DNA of 64,000 bases from the NCBI RefSeq assembly GCF_003583935.1, contig NZ_QYRN01000011.1:1-64000 (forward strand). Reading direction: 5' to 3'. How positions within the stretch are numbered: position 1 is the first letter of the stretch; every line of letters begins with the position of its first letter. This document shows, one piece after another, positions 8,109-16,880 of this stretch. The notes under the pieces were generated by a model, which was not told the origin of the DNA, searched no databases, and worked only from the letters and a program-made list of their open reading frames with translations. The DNA is from Aureimonas flava. GTDB lineage: Bacteria; Pseudomonadota; Alphaproteobacteria; Rhizobiales; Rhizobiaceae. Both the position numbers and the translations under genes were made by a program.

Positions 8109-9644
8109 ATGAGCGTTGCAGATCGAGTCCGCGCAGCCGTCGAGATCGGCTCCATGGGCAAGTCCTACGGCCCGACGGTCGCGCTGGACAGCGTCACGCT
8201 GGATCTGCGGCCGGGCGAGGTCCACGCGCTGCTCGGCGAGAACGGTGCCGGCAAATCCACGTTGGTCAAGGCGCTCAGCGGGATCGTGCGGCCCGACCGC
8301 GGCACGATGCGCATCGAGGGTCGGGACTATCGTCCGCGCTCGATCCTGGACGCCCGTTCGTCGGGCGTGGCGACCGCCTTCCAGGAACTGAGCCTGCTGC
8401 CCAATCTCTCCGTGGCCGAGAACCTCCTTCTCCCGCGCCTGCCGAAGCGAGGTCTCGGCTTGTCCTCCGCCTCGGCCACGTGCCGTTCGGCCGAGGAGAT
8501 CCTGGCCCGCTTCGACCTGGACCATATCGACCCGTCCGCGCCGATGGCCTCGCTGGCCCTCGCGGATCGCCAGCGCATCGAGATCGCACGCGCGATGCTG
8601 CACGCGACGCGGCTTCTCGTCCTCGACGAGCCGACCGCGGCGCTCGCCGACGTCGAATGGCTCTTCTCCCTGGTCCGCGCGATCCAGGCCAAGGGCACGG
8701 CCATCCTCTACATCTCCCATCGCCTTGGCGAGGTGCGCGCGCTCTGCGACCGGGCGACGGTGCTGCGCAACGGGCGCAGCATCGCCACGGTCGATCTCGC
8801 CGGCGCGAGCGACGCCCGCATCTTCGAGATGATGGTGGGCCGCAGCTCCGGCCACGCGCGCAAGGCGCCGGCCTCGGTCGCCGCCTCGGACCGGGCGGCG
8901 CTCGAGGTGCGCTCGCTCCGCGCCGGCGCTCTGAAGGACGTGAGCTTCGCGCTGCGTCCCGGCGAGATCGTCGGCGTGGCCGGCCTTGAAGGCCAGGGGC
9001 AGCGCGAGCTGTTCCGCTCCCTGGTCGGTCTCGTCGCGAAGGAGAGCGGCGAGATCCTGGTGGATGGCAGGTCCTGCGCGATCGGCAGTCCGCGCGAGGC
9101 CCTGAAGGCGGGCGGCGGGCTCGCCTACCTGCCGGAGGAGCGGAAGAGCGAGGGCATTCTCGCGACCCTCACCACGGCCGCCAACATGGCGATGCCCGTC
9201 CTGTCCAGCGTTTCGCGCGGCGGTGTGGTGTCCGCGAAGAGAGAGCGGGCCGTCGTCGCGACGCAGGCCGAGCGGGTCGACCTGGCGAGCCGGTACCTGC
9301 CCTTCCGGATCGCCGACCTGTCGGGCGGCAACCAGCAGAAGGCGCTGATCGGCCGCGTGATCACGACGGGCGCGCGCACGCTCCTCCTGTTCGACCCGAC
9401 GCGGGGCGTCGACGTCGGAACCAAGCAATCGATCTACGAGGCCATCCGACGCTTCGCCGAGGGCGGCGGCTCGGTCCTCTTCTACTCCTCCGAGCTGCCG
9501 GAGATCGTCAGTCTCGCCCACCGCTGCCTCGTGCTCTACGGCGGGCGCGTCGCGGCCGAGTTCGCGGGCGAGGCCATCGAGGAGCAGGCGCTGGTCGGCG
9601 CGCTTCTCGGCGCGGTCAAGCCCGAGCTGGGAGAAGCCGCATGA
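8109..9644 (+). CDS. Sugar ABC transporter ATP-binding protein (RbsA/MglA type, two ATPase domains)
   Basis: A 511-residue tandem ATPase. Domain 1 has Walker A GENGAGKST (about residue 42) and Walker B LLVLDEPTAAL. Domain 2 has the usual degenerate P-loop region and the signature LSGGNQQK. The domain 1 signature is eroded to LALADRQ (RbsA-like: LSxGDQQ). The domain 2 Walker B reads LLLFDPTRGVD where LILDEPTRGVD is usual; similar variants may be normal in a subfamily. ATG 8109 follows GGGAGGAGGG. The stop overlaps the next permease start (ATGA). It powers import with the two permeases at 9641 and 10645. Confidence 0.93.
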   Translation: MSVADRVRAAVEIGSMGKSYGPTVALDSVTLDLRPGEVHALLGENGAGKSTLVKALSGIVRPDRGTMRIEGRDYRPRSILDARSSGVATAFQELSLLPNLSVAENLLLPRLPKRGLGLSSASATCRSAEEILARFDLDHIDPSAPMASLALADRQRIEIARAMLHATRLLVLDEPTAALADVEWLFSLVRAIQAKGTAILYISHRLGEVRALCDRATVLRNGRSIATVDLAGASDARIFEMMVGRSSGHARKAPASVAASDRAALEVRSLRAGALKDVSFALRPGEIVGVAGLEGQGQRELFRSLVGLVAKESGEILVDGRSCAIGSPREALKAGGGLAYLPEERKSEGILATLTTAANMAMPVLSSVSRGGVVSAKRERAVVATQAERVDLASRYLPFRIADLSGGNQQKALIGRVITTGARTLLLFDPTRGVDVGTKQSIYEAIRRFAEGGGSVLFYSSELPEIVSLAHRCLVLYGGRVAAEFAGEAIEEQALVGALLGAVKPELGEAA

Positions 9645-10648
9645 GCGTGTCGGCAACGACGATCCCCGCGCGCCGGCCCTCGCGCGGACCCCTGTCCGGC
9701 GCGGCCCGGGCCCTGGCGAGCGGGGCCGGCGTGGTGGCCCTTCTGTATCTCGTGCTCTACGGGCTCTACGCCTTCTTCGAGCCGTCGGCTCTTTCGGTCT
9801 ACTCGATGACCAGCCTCGTCAACAATTCGGCGCCGCTGGCGATCGCGGCGGCGGGCGAGACGCTCGTCGTCCTGTCGCGCGGGTTCGACCTCTCGATCGC
9901 CGGCGTCGTGTCGCTCGCCAACGTGGTCATGGCGGTCTACCCACTGGACGGGCCGGGCGGCGCGGCGGCGAGCCTTCTGATCTGCCTCGGCATCGGCGCG
10001 GCCGTCGGCACGCTCAACGCCTTCCTGATCGTCACGCTGCGGATCCAGACGATCGCCGCGACCCTCGGCACGATGATCGCGGCCCAGGGGCTCGCCCTCG
10101 TCATTCTCGACGCGCCGGGCGGCATGGTGGCCGACTGGGTGAGCTACGAACTGACCGACAGCCTGTTCGGCACGATCCCGGTCTCGGGTCTCGTGACGCT
10201 GGCGGTCGCGCTCCTCTGGCTCCTCTTCAGGCGCACCGATCTCGGCATCGGCCTCTATGCCGTCGGTGCCGACGAGCAGGCCGCTCAGTTGTCGGGAATC
10301 TCGGTGGAGCGGGTTCGCTATGCCGCCTTCATCGGCGCGGGCATGCTCTACGGTCTCGCCGGCTACATGCTGAGCGCGCAGACCGCGACCGGCAATCCCA
10401 ACGCCGGTGCGCCGTTCCTGATGCTCGCCTTCGCGGCGGTGGCGCTCGGCGGCACCGCCCTCTCGGGCGGGCGCGGCGGCCTGATCGGCTCGCTGATCGG
10501 CGCGGCGACCCTGATGCTGCTCCAGAAGGTGCTCTTCTCCGGCGGCGTGTCCTCCTTCTACACCGGCATCTTCCAGGGCTTCGTCCTGGTCGGCGCCATC
10601 CTCTTCGGGCGCGGCGTGGCGCGGCTGATCGCGGCAACACGAGCATGA
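9641..10648 (+). CDS. Ribose-type ABC transporter permease (RbsC family), first copy
   Basis: A 335-residue membrane protein with about eight to ten hydrophobic segments. It carries the RbsC-family hallmark LSRGFDLSIAGVVSLANVV (about residues 80-100) and the GGTALSGGRGG loop near residue 280. It overlaps the ATPase stop by 4 bp and its own stop overlaps the next permease. The operon carries two different RbsC-type permeases, suggesting a heterodimeric pore where simple rbs operons have one permease. Confidence 0.93.
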   Translation: MSVSATTIPARRPSRGPLSGAARALASGAGVVALLYLVLYGLYAFFEPSALSVYSMTSLVNNSAPLAIAAAGETLVVLSRGFDLSIAGVVSLANVVMAVYPLDGPGGAAASLLICLGIGAAVGTLNAFLIVTLRIQTIAATLGTMIAAQGLALVILDAPGGMVADWVSYELTDSLFGTIPVSGLVTLAVALLWLLFRRTDLGIGLYAVGADEQAAQLSGISVERVRYAAFIGAGMLYGLAGYMLSAQTATGNPNAGAPFLMLAFAAVALGGTALSGGRGGLIGSLIGAATLMLLQKVLFSGGVSSFYTGIFQGFVLVGAILFGRGVARLIAATRA

Positions 10649-11676
10649 CCATGATCCAACAGGACGGCTCTCCCGATTTCGCCGCGACGGCCGACCCGCG
10701 CTCGGGCGGCCGGCGCCTCGAGCGCGGCACCGTCAACGCCCTCGTCGTGTTCGGCCTCAGCATCGCGCTGGTGGTCGCCTCGCGGATGATCAGTCCGGCG
10801 CTCGGCTCCTGGTCGCAGGTGCTGACGATCCTGACGCTGGCGTCCTTCCTCGTGGTCCTGTCGTTCGGCCAGGGCCTCGTGATCCTCGTCGGCGGCCTGG
10901 ACCTTTCGGTCCCGGCGCTGATCACGCTCGGCGGCGTCCTGACGACGACCTGGGCGGGCGCGGACGCCGGCGTTCTCACGGTCCCGATCCTCGCTCTCGT
11001 GCTCGGCGTCTGCGCCCTCGTCGGGCTCGTCAACGGCATCGGGGTCGTCCTTCTGAAGGTGCCGCCGTTCATCATGACGATGGCGACCTCGATCACCGTC
11101 GCCTCCGTCGCCCTCGGCTTCACAAGCGGCACTCCGCGCGGCGCCTCGCCCGCCGTCCTCCTCGACCTGATGAAGACGTCCTGGGCGGGGGTGCCGGTCG
11201 TGGTGTTCTTCCTGGTCGCCTTCGCGATCGCCGGCTGGATCGTCCAGAGCCATACGGTGTTCGGGCGCCAGCTCTTCGCGGTGGGCACGAGCCGCGAGGC
11301 GGCCCGCATCGCGGGCGTGCCCGTGGGGCGCGTCGAGATGCTGCCTTACGTGATCTCGGCGGCCTGCGCCGGCTTCGTCGGCATGATGCTGGTCGGCTAC
11401 GCCAACGGCGCGACGCTGCGCATGGGCGACAGCTACATGCTGCCCAGCATCGCCGCCGTGGTGATCGGCGGCTCGTCGATCCTCGGCGGTTCGGGCAGCT
11501 TCGTCGGCACCGTCGGCGGGGCGATCCTCCTCACCACGCTCGGCACCGTGATCGCGGCCATCGGGCTCGACCAGGGCTGGCGCACGATCATCGAGGGCTC
11601 GATCATCATCCTAGCTCTGCTGGCGCTCCGAGAAGGCTTCGCGTCGCGGATCCGGCTGCGCGCCAAACGACACTGA
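10645..11676 (+). CDS. Ribose-type ABC transporter permease (RbsC family), second copy
   Basis: A 343-residue permease with the family motif VGGLDLSVPALITLGGVL (about residues 88-105) and the GGSSILGGSGSFVGTVGG loop near residue 280. It starts inside the end of the first permease (ATGA at 10645) and is followed by 101 bp containing a second LacI-type operator before the binding-protein gene. It is clearly diverged from the first permease, so it is not a recent duplicate. Confidence 0.93.
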   Translation: MTMIQQDGSPDFAATADPRSGGRRLERGTVNALVVFGLSIALVVASRMISPALGSWSQVLTILTLASFLVVLSFGQGLVILVGGLDLSVPALITLGGVLTTTWAGADAGVLTVPILALVLGVCALVGLVNGIGVVLLKVPPFIMTMATSITVASVALGFTSGTPRGASPAVLLDLMKTSWAGVPVVVFFLVAFAIAGWIVQSHTVFGRQLFAVGTSREAARIAGVPVGRVEMLPYVISAACAGFVGMMLVGYANGATLRMGDSYMLPSIAAVVIGGSSILGGSGSFVGTVGGAILLTTLGTVIAAIGLDQGWRTIIEGSIIILALLALREGFASRIRLRAKRH

Positions 11677-11715
11677 GGCTAGGTCTCGTCCGTTCGGCGG
11701 ATCTCGTCCGCCTTT

Positions 11716-11735
11716 CGATGGGAACGTTCCCATCG
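11716..11735. promoter_or_regulatory. LacI-family operator upstream of the binding-protein gene
   Basis: CGATGGGAACGTTCCCATCG is a perfect 20-bp palindrome centred on AACGTT. It matches the half-site consensus of the larger operator at 8039 (TGGnAACGTT). It lies 43 bp before the ATG of the binding protein, so that gene may have its own regulated promoter, giving the binding protein and catabolic genes extra expression relative to the membrane components. Confidence 0.78.
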
Positions 11736-11777
11736 GCCGTGGTCCCGGCACGCGGACCTTTCTGGGAGGAAAGACGC

Positions 11778-13001
11778 ATGAAGATTTCCAAGTCGCTCCG
11801 TTCCGCGACCGCGCTGGGCATCGCCACGGCCGCGCTCGCCTGCGGCCTTGCCACCCCCGCCGCGGCGCAGGACGGGAAGAAGTTCAAGATCTATCTGGCG
11901 CTAAGCTACAGCGGCAACGCCTGGCAGTCGGAGGCGGCCAACATCGTCAAGGCTCTGGCCAAGACCCCGCCCTACGACAGCCAGGTCGAGCTCACCGAAG
12001 TGATCTCCGGCACGGACCCGCAGGCGCAGATCTCCGCCTACGAGAGCATGATCGAGGCGGGCGCGGACGGCATCGTGAGCTTCCCCATCTCCTCCACCGC
12101 CCTCAACCGCACCATCAAGCGCGGCTGCGAGAAGGGCGTGAAGTTCTTCATGTACGACGCGACGGTCACCGAACCCTGCGCCTACAACGTCAGCTACATC
12201 ACCTCGGGCTTCGGCGAGAACAGCGCGCAGGCGCTGGTCAACGAGCTCGGCGGCAAGGGCAACATCTTCCTCAGCCGGGGCGTGCCCGGCAATTCGGTGG
12301 ACAAGCGCCACACCGACGGCGCCATGCATGTCTTCAATCAGTATCCCGACATCAAGGTCGTCGCCGAATACTACTCCTACTGGGACGACCGCACGACCCA
12401 GCAGGAAACCGCCAAGGCGCTCGCCGCCAACCCGAATGTCGACGGCATCTGGGCGCAGGCCGGCGAGTACGGCGCGATCCAGGCCCTTCTGGACAAGGGC
12501 GGCAAGCTCGTGCCGATGACGGGCGAGAACTCGGACGGGTTCCGCCTCGCGCTCGCCGACCCGGAGATGCAGGCCAAGGGCCTGAGGGGTGTCTCCGCCG
12601 GCTCGCCGCCGGCCCAGTCCGGCTATGCGTTCAAGCTCATGATGGAGATCCTAACCGGCAAGCGGCAGCTCGAGGCGACCAACATCCAGTATCCGCTGCC
12701 CTGGGTGCCGGCGGCGGACGTGAAGGTCTGCGAGGGCGACACGTTCGAGAACGGCTGCAACGCCTTCCCCAAGGACAAGGTGCCCTCCTCGTTCGTCACC
12801 GAGGTCTTCAATCCCGAACTGCTGCCCGAGCTGACGCTCCAGTCGGCGCTGGAAGGCAAGCAGACGCCGGGCGCCACCATCCAGCCGCTGCCGGCGGAGG
12901 TCACCAGAGCTCCCAACGAGCCGGGGATCAACTGCCAGCGCTGCGAGGCGCCGGCCGACCTTTACAAGCTCACCAAGGTCGAGCCGACGGTGAAGCCCTG
13001 A
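11778..13001 (+). CDS. Periplasmic sugar-binding protein (RbsB-like, long form)
   Basis: A 407-residue solute-binding protein. It has a Sec signal peptide (MKISKSLRSATALGIATAAL, cleavage likely after AAAQ) and then the RbsB-type fold: KIYLALSYSGNAWQSEA, AGADGIVSFP, GIWAQAGEYGA. It is about 90 residues longer than RbsB, with a C-terminal extension rich in Pro and containing CQRCEAP. That CxxC may form a disulfide in the periplasm. ATG 11778 follows GGGAGGAAAG. It presumably delivers the unknown ligand of this locus to the RbsA/C/C transporter. Confidence 0.9.
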   Translation: MKISKSLRSATALGIATAALACGLATPAAAQDGKKFKIYLALSYSGNAWQSEAANIVKALAKTPPYDSQVELTEVISGTDPQAQISAYESMIEAGADGIVSFPISSTALNRTIKRGCEKGVKFFMYDATVTEPCAYNVSYITSGFGENSAQALVNELGGKGNIFLSRGVPGNSVDKRHTDGAMHVFNQYPDIKVVAEYYSYWDDRTTQQETAKALAANPNVDGIWAQAGEYGAIQALLDKGGKLVPMTGENSDGFRLALADPEMQAKGLRGVSAGSPPAQSGYAFKLMMEILTGKRQLEATNIQYPLPWVPAADVKVCEGDTFENGCNAFPKDKVPSSFVTEVFNPELLPELTLQSALEGKQTPGATIQPLPAEVTRAPNEPGINCQRCEAPADLYKLTKVEPTVKP

Positions 13002-13011
13002 CCTTTGCGTC

Positions 13012-13035
13012 GCTGCGGGCGGCCCCGCCCGCAGC
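13012..13035 (+). repeat. Intercistronic hairpin after the binding-protein gene
   Basis: GCTGCGGGCGG (13012-13022) and CCGCCCGCAGC (13025-13035) form a perfect 11-bp stem with a two-base formal loop. It starts 11 bp after the binding-protein stop and ends 27 bp before the next ATG. There is a pyrimidine-rich but T-poor tail, so it is more likely a partial attenuator or mRNA 3' protector than a full terminator. Confidence 0.65.
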
Positions 13036-13061
13036 CTCTCCCTTCCAGAAGGACACCATCC

Positions 13062-14351
13062 ATGTCGATCTATCTGAAGCGCGGCCAGGACCCGAACGCC
13101 GTCGCTGCCAATGACGCCAAGGTCCGCACGACCGTCGAGGGCATTCTGTCGGACATCCAGGCCCGCGGCGACGAGGCGGTGCGCGAGCTGTCCGAGAGGT
13201 TCGACAGGTGGACGCCGGACAGTTTCCGACTGTCGGAGGCCGACATCCAGGATGCGATCAGCCGCGTCTCCGAAGAGGATCTGGAAGACATCCGCTTCGC
13301 CCAGGCGCAGGTGCGCAACTTCGCGCAGAGACAGCGCGAGTGCCTCGTGGATCTCGAGGTCGAGACGATGCCCGGCGTCTTCCTCGGCCACAAGAACATC
13401 CCGATCGACGCGGTCGGCTGCTACATTCCCGGCGGCAAGTATCCGATGGTCGCCTCGGCGCACATGAGCGTTCTCACCGCCAAGGTGGCGGGCGTGCGCC
13501 GCGTCGTCGCCTGCGCCCCGCCGTTCCAGGGCGGCCCGCACCCGGCGATCGTGGCGGCCATGCATCTGGCCGGCGCCGACGAGATCTACTGCCTCGGCGG
13601 CATCCAGGCCGTGGGCGCCATGGCGCTCGGCACCGAGACGATCGCGCCGGTGGACATGCTGGTCGGGCCCGGCAACGCCTTCGTGGCCGAGGCCAAGCGC
13701 CAGCTCTACGGGCGCATCGGCATCGACCTCTTCGCGGGGCCCACCGAGACGCTGGTGATCGCCGACGACAGCGTCGACGGCGAGCTCTGCGCGACCGACC
13801 TCCTCGGCCAGGCCGAGCACGGGCCGAACAGCCCCTGCGTCCTCGTCACCAATTCCGAGAGGCTGGCCCGCGCCACGATGGCCGAGATCGAGCGCCAGCT
13901 CGCGCGTCTGCCGACCGCCGAACTCGCCCGCAAGTCCTGGGAGGACTACGGCGAGGTCATCGTCTGCGACAGCTACGAGGAGATGGTCGCCGAGGCCGAT
14001 CGCCTCGCGTCGGAGCACGTGCAGGTGATGACGCGCGACCCGGACTACTTCCTGGACAACATGCGCAACTTCGGCGCCCTGTTCCTCGGGCCCCGCACCA
14101 ACGTCGCCTATGGCGACAAGGTGATCGGCACCAACCACACGCTGCCGACCAAGAAGGCGGCGCGCTATACGGGCGGCCTCTGGGTCGGCAAGTTCATCAA
14201 GACATGCACCTACCAGCGCGTCGAGACGGACGAGGCGAGCGCGCTGGTCGGCGAGTACTGCTCGCGCCTTTGCATGCTCGAAGGCTTTGCCGGACATGCC
14301 GAGCAGGCCAACATCCGCGTTCGCCGCTATGGAGGGCGCAACGCCGCGTGA
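13062..14351 (+). CDS. Histidinol-dehydrogenase-family oxidoreductase (catabolic paralogue)
   Basis: A 429-residue protein with the full HisD fold. Residues equivalent to the catalytic and zinc-binding set are intact: Q250/H253 (GQAEHGP), E318-H319 (ASEHVQ), D352 ([11 protein letters not shown]) and H412 (FAGHAEQ). It is nevertheless embedded in a LacI-controlled sugar-type operon, not near other his genes. HisD paralogues of this kind, such as HpsN sulfopropanediol dehydrogenase, oxidise a terminal alcohol to a carboxylate using 2 NAD. It probably oxidises the imported substrate or a product. The exact substrate cannot be read from sequence. Confidence 0.87.
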   Translation: MSIYLKRGQDPNAVAANDAKVRTTVEGILSDIQARGDEAVRELSERFDRWTPDSFRLSEADIQDAISRVSEEDLEDIRFAQAQVRNFAQRQRECLVDLEVETMPGVFLGHKNIPIDAVGCYIPGGKYPMVASAHMSVLTAKVAGVRRVVACAPPFQGGPHPAIVAAMHLAGADEIYCLGGIQAVGAMALGTETIAPVDMLVGPGNAFVAEAKRQLYGRIGIDLFAGPTETLVIADDSVDGELCATDLLGQAEHGPNSPCVLVTNSERLARATMAEIERQLARLPTAELARKSWEDYGEVIVCDSYEEMVAEADRLASEHVQVMTRDPDYFLDNMRNFGALFLGPRTNVAYGDKVIGTNHTLPTKKAARYTGGLWVGKFIKTCTYQRVETDEASALVGEYCSRLCMLEGFAGHAEQANIRVRRYGGRNAA

Positions 14352-14374
14352 GCGACGAGCGAACGGAGAAACGG

Positions 14375-15418
14375 ATGACCATGGATGCGCGCAGGGAACG
14401 CACGGGAACGCGGGTGACGGTCAAGGACCTCGCCCGCGACCTCGGCATGTCGGTCTCGACCGTCTCGCGCGCCTTCCATGCCGATGCGGTGATCGCGCGC
14501 GAGACGCGTGTGCGCGTGCTCGCCCGCGCGAAGGAGATCGGCTACACCCCCAATCCCTTCGCCCGCAGCCTCATCACCAAGCGCACCCGCATCGTCGGAC
14601 TGGTGGTCGCGGACATCACCAACCCGTTCTACCCCGAGGTGATGACGCGCCTCACCTCGGATCTGCGGGCCATCGACATGAACGTCATGCTGGTGGCGGC
14701 CGATCAGTCCGGGACCGTCGACGACGCGCTGCGTCTGCTTCTCAACTACCAGCCGGATCTCGTGATCATCCTGGCGGCGACGTTGTCGTCGGCGGCGGCG
14801 CAGGAGTGCCGCAAGTCGGAAACGCCGGTCATCTTCTTCAACCGCCTGTCGGGCGAGGCGGGCTCCTTCGGCGTCACCTGCGACAACGAGGAGGGCGGGC
14901 GGCGCGCCGCCGACTTCCTGATCGATCGCGGCCATCGGCGCCTGGCCTACGTGTCGGCACTTGCGGACGCCTCGACCAATGTCGAGCGGCACCGAGGCTT
15001 TGCCAACCGCGCCGCCGAGCGGGGCATCGAGGCCCCGGTGGTCCTGGAGGCGGGGAGCTTCAGCTATGCGGCGGGCCACCGGGCGGCCGAGGCGATGCGT
15101 ACCCTGAAGGCACGCCCCGACGGCGTCTTCTGCGCCAACGACATTGTGGCCATCGGCTTCCTCGACGCCGTGCGGCAGGATCTCGGGCTCAGCGTGCCGG
15201 GCGACCTGTCGGTGATCGGCTTCGACGATGTGGAGATGGCGCACTGGCCGAGCCACGCGCTGACGACGATCCGCCAGCCGGTGGACGAGATGCTGGCGGC
15301 GACCGTGGCGCTCGCCAAGACGCTGGGCGCGGATGCCGGCGCAGAACCCGTGATCCGGCGCATCGCGCCGGGCGAACTCATCGAACGCCAGACGACGAGG
15401 GACCGCCGTGCGGACTGA
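14375..15418 (+). CDS. LacI family transcriptional regulator
   Basis: A 347-residue repressor. The N-terminal helix-turn-helix VTVKDLARDLGMSVSTVSRAF (about residues 13-33) is followed by the hinge YTPNPFARSLITKRT and a periplasmic-binding-like effector domain (VGLVVADITNPFYPEV; FCANDIVAIGFLDA; VIGFDDVEMAHWP). ATG 14375 is preceded by GGAG at good spacing; GTG 14348, overlapping the HisD stop, is the alternative. It is the natural candidate to bind the AACGTT-centred operators at 8039 and 11716 and to be released by the pathway's substrate. Confidence 0.94.
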   Translation: MTMDARRERTGTRVTVKDLARDLGMSVSTVSRAFHADAVIARETRVRVLARAKEIGYTPNPFARSLITKRTRIVGLVVADITNPFYPEVMTRLTSDLRAIDMNVMLVAADQSGTVDDALRLLLNYQPDLVIILAATLSSAAAQECRKSETPVIFFNRLSGEAGSFGVTCDNEEGGRRAADFLIDRGHRRLAYVSALADASTNVERHRGFANRAAERGIEAPVVLEAGSFSYAAGHRAAEAMRTLKARPDGVFCANDIVAIGFLDAVRQDLGLSVPGDLSVIGFDDVEMAHWPSHALTTIRQPVDEMLAATVALAKTLGADAGAEPVIRRIAPGELIERQTTRDRRAD

Positions 15419-15974
15419 ACCGGGCTCCGGCGCGTTCTTCGAGCGCGCCGTCACCATCCATCGCTTCGACTGCCAGGCCATCGCCGGGCAGGGCGGCGAG
15501 AGCGATTTCGAGGGCGACGAGGGCGCGCTCGAGGCGATCCTGCCGAGCGAGGCGGCCGTGCGCTACGGCCTGGAGGCGCGCCTCGCCTATGACGGGCTGC
15601 GCCGGCTGGCCGGACACGTCGCGGGGCTCCTGCTGCTGGCGGAGGCCGGCGGGGGACGCCGGGTGCTCGACCTGCCCGACCTTCGCGCCGCGCGCGACCG
15701 ACTGGCCGAGATCGAGGCGAGCCTTGCGGCCCTGCGTCCGCCGCTCCGCTTCGAGCCTCATCGGCGCCGGCTTTGCGAGGCCCATCGCCGGGCGGCGGAG
15801 GTCATGGGTCTCGTCGAGGCTCTGGGAGGACCGGCGGACGCGGCGACGGCGCGCGATGCCGCCCTCCGCGAGGTGAAGACCCTCTGCGCGATCCTGCGAT
15901 CGGCCTCCGAGCCGCGCGTCGGCCTCGCGATGGTGGATCTCAGACACGCCTGCTGCAACTGCGCGCCGCGCTGA
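15408..15974 (+). CDS. Hypothetical protein in LacI-controlled catabolic locus
   Basis: A 188-residue protein of unknown family. The GTG start at 15408 overlaps the end of the LacI gene, pointing to translational coupling. It is predicted to be soluble and largely helical, rich in Ala, Arg, Leu and Glu, with a repeated RLAxIEASLAALRP-like helical stretch near the middle. The C-terminus DLRHACCNCAPR packs three cysteines and a histidine close together, which could bind a metal. No Rossmann, helix-turn-helix or signal-peptide features are visible. Its position between a regulator and three enzymes suggests an accessory role in the same pathway. I do not recognise its function. Confidence 0.65.
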   Translation: MRTEPGSGAFFERAVTIHRFDCQAIAGQGGESDFEGDEGALEAILPSEAAVRYGLEARLAYDGLRRLAGHVAGLLLLAEAGGGRRVLDLPDLRAARDRLAEIEASLAALRPPLRFEPHRRRLCEAHRRAAEVMGLVEALGGPADAATARDAALREVKTLCAILRSASEPRVGLAMVDLRHACCNCAPR

Positions 15975-16004
15975 GCGCGGCCGACCAACAAGGGGAGGAA
16001 GACT

Positions 16005-16880
16005 ATGAGCGACTATTCGATCTGGGTTCTGGAATACGCGTTCGTGGCGAACTACCACAAGAGCGGCATCGTCTACGGTGCGCACAACCAGGGCTACACC
16101 AAGCTTCCCTACTGCTATGCCGTGATCAAGGGCGGCGGCAAGGTCGCCATGGTGGACGTCGGCTACAACGACAAGGATTACGGCAAGCATCTCGGCGACA
16201 AGTTCGGCGTCGAGAACTGGCGCTCGCCCAAGGACGTGCTGGGCGGCATCGGACTGACGCCCGGGGACGTCGACACGGTCTTCGTCACCCACGCCCATTT
16301 CGACCATTTCGGCAATGTCGAGGACTTCCCCAACGCGACCTTCTACGTCCAGGAGCGGGAGATGGCGAAGTGGGTCTGGGCGATGGCCCTGCCCGACCGC
16401 ATGCGCTGGATGACGGTGGCGCTGGACCCGAGCGACATCGTGCGCGGCGTCGAGCTCGCCCGCGAGGGGCGCCTGGTCACTGTGGACGGTCCCAAGGCGG
16501 ACGTTCTGCCCGGCGTCGATCTCCATCCCGCCTTCGACAGCCACACGTTCGGCTCCATGTGGGTGACCGTGCGCAACGGCGGCGACGATCCTTGGGTGCT
16601 GGCGGGCGACCTCGTCTACAGCTTCGACAACGTCGAAGGCTCGGGCGCGGTGGTGGACGTCGATACGATGTACATCCCCGTCGGCCTCGCGGTCGGCAGC
16701 CAGACCAATCTCGTGCTCGCCACCGAGGAGATGATGCGGCAGGTCGATTACGAGGCGCGCCGCGTCATCCCGATCCACGAGGAGCGCCTGAAGGAGCGCT
16801 TCCCCTCGCGCATCCGCGAGGACGGGCTGCGCATCACCGAAATCCGGCTCGGCGAGGGAGAGAAGTCGTGGGTGGCATGA
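16005..16880 (+). CDS. MBL-fold hydrolase, N-acyl homoserine lactonase (AttM/AiiB)-like
   Basis: A 291-residue metallo-beta-lactamase-fold enzyme. The dinuclear-zinc motif HAHFDH is at residues 96-101 (H96, H98, D100, H101). Further ligands are probable in HPAFDSHTFGS, in LAGDLVYSFDN and in a late His (IPIHEE). The family includes quorum-quenching lactonases, but many members act on sugar lactones or esters. Here the gene sits among dehydrogenases of a transporter operon, so hydrolysis of a metabolic lactone is more likely than signal degradation. A GGGGAGGAAG ribosome site precedes ATG 16005. Confidence 0.85.
   Translation: MSDYSIWVLEYAFVANYHKSGIVYGAHNQGYTKLPYCYAVIKGGGKVAMVDVGYNDKDYGKHLGDKFGVENWRSPKDVLGGIGLTPGDVDTVFVTHAHFDHFGNVEDFPNATFYVQEREMAKWVWAMALPDRMRWMTVALDPSDIVRGVELAREGRLVTVDGPKADVLPGVDLHPAFDSHTFGSMWVTVRNGGDDPWVLAGDLVYSFDNVEGSGAVVDVDTMYIPVGLAVGSQTNLVLATEEMMRQVDYEARRVIPIHEERLKERFPSRIREDGLRITEIRLGEGEKSWVA

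Noticed and set aside
8052-9656. Minus-strand 534-codon frame opposite the RbsA gene
   Set aside because: It is an antisense shadow without motifs; the plus strand has intact Walker A and RbsA-type signatures.
13062-14351. Biosynthetic histidinol dehydrogenase (hisD) for histidine synthesis
   Set aside because: Catalytic residues fit, but the gene sits between a sugar-binding protein and a LacI regulator with LacI operators upstream, so a catabolic paralogue is far more likely.
16005-16880. A dedicated quorum-quenching system
   Set aside because: The MBL protein resembles AHL lactonases, but no LuxI/LuxR genes are near, and its operon is a transporter-dehydrogenase set; a metabolic lactone is the simpler reading.
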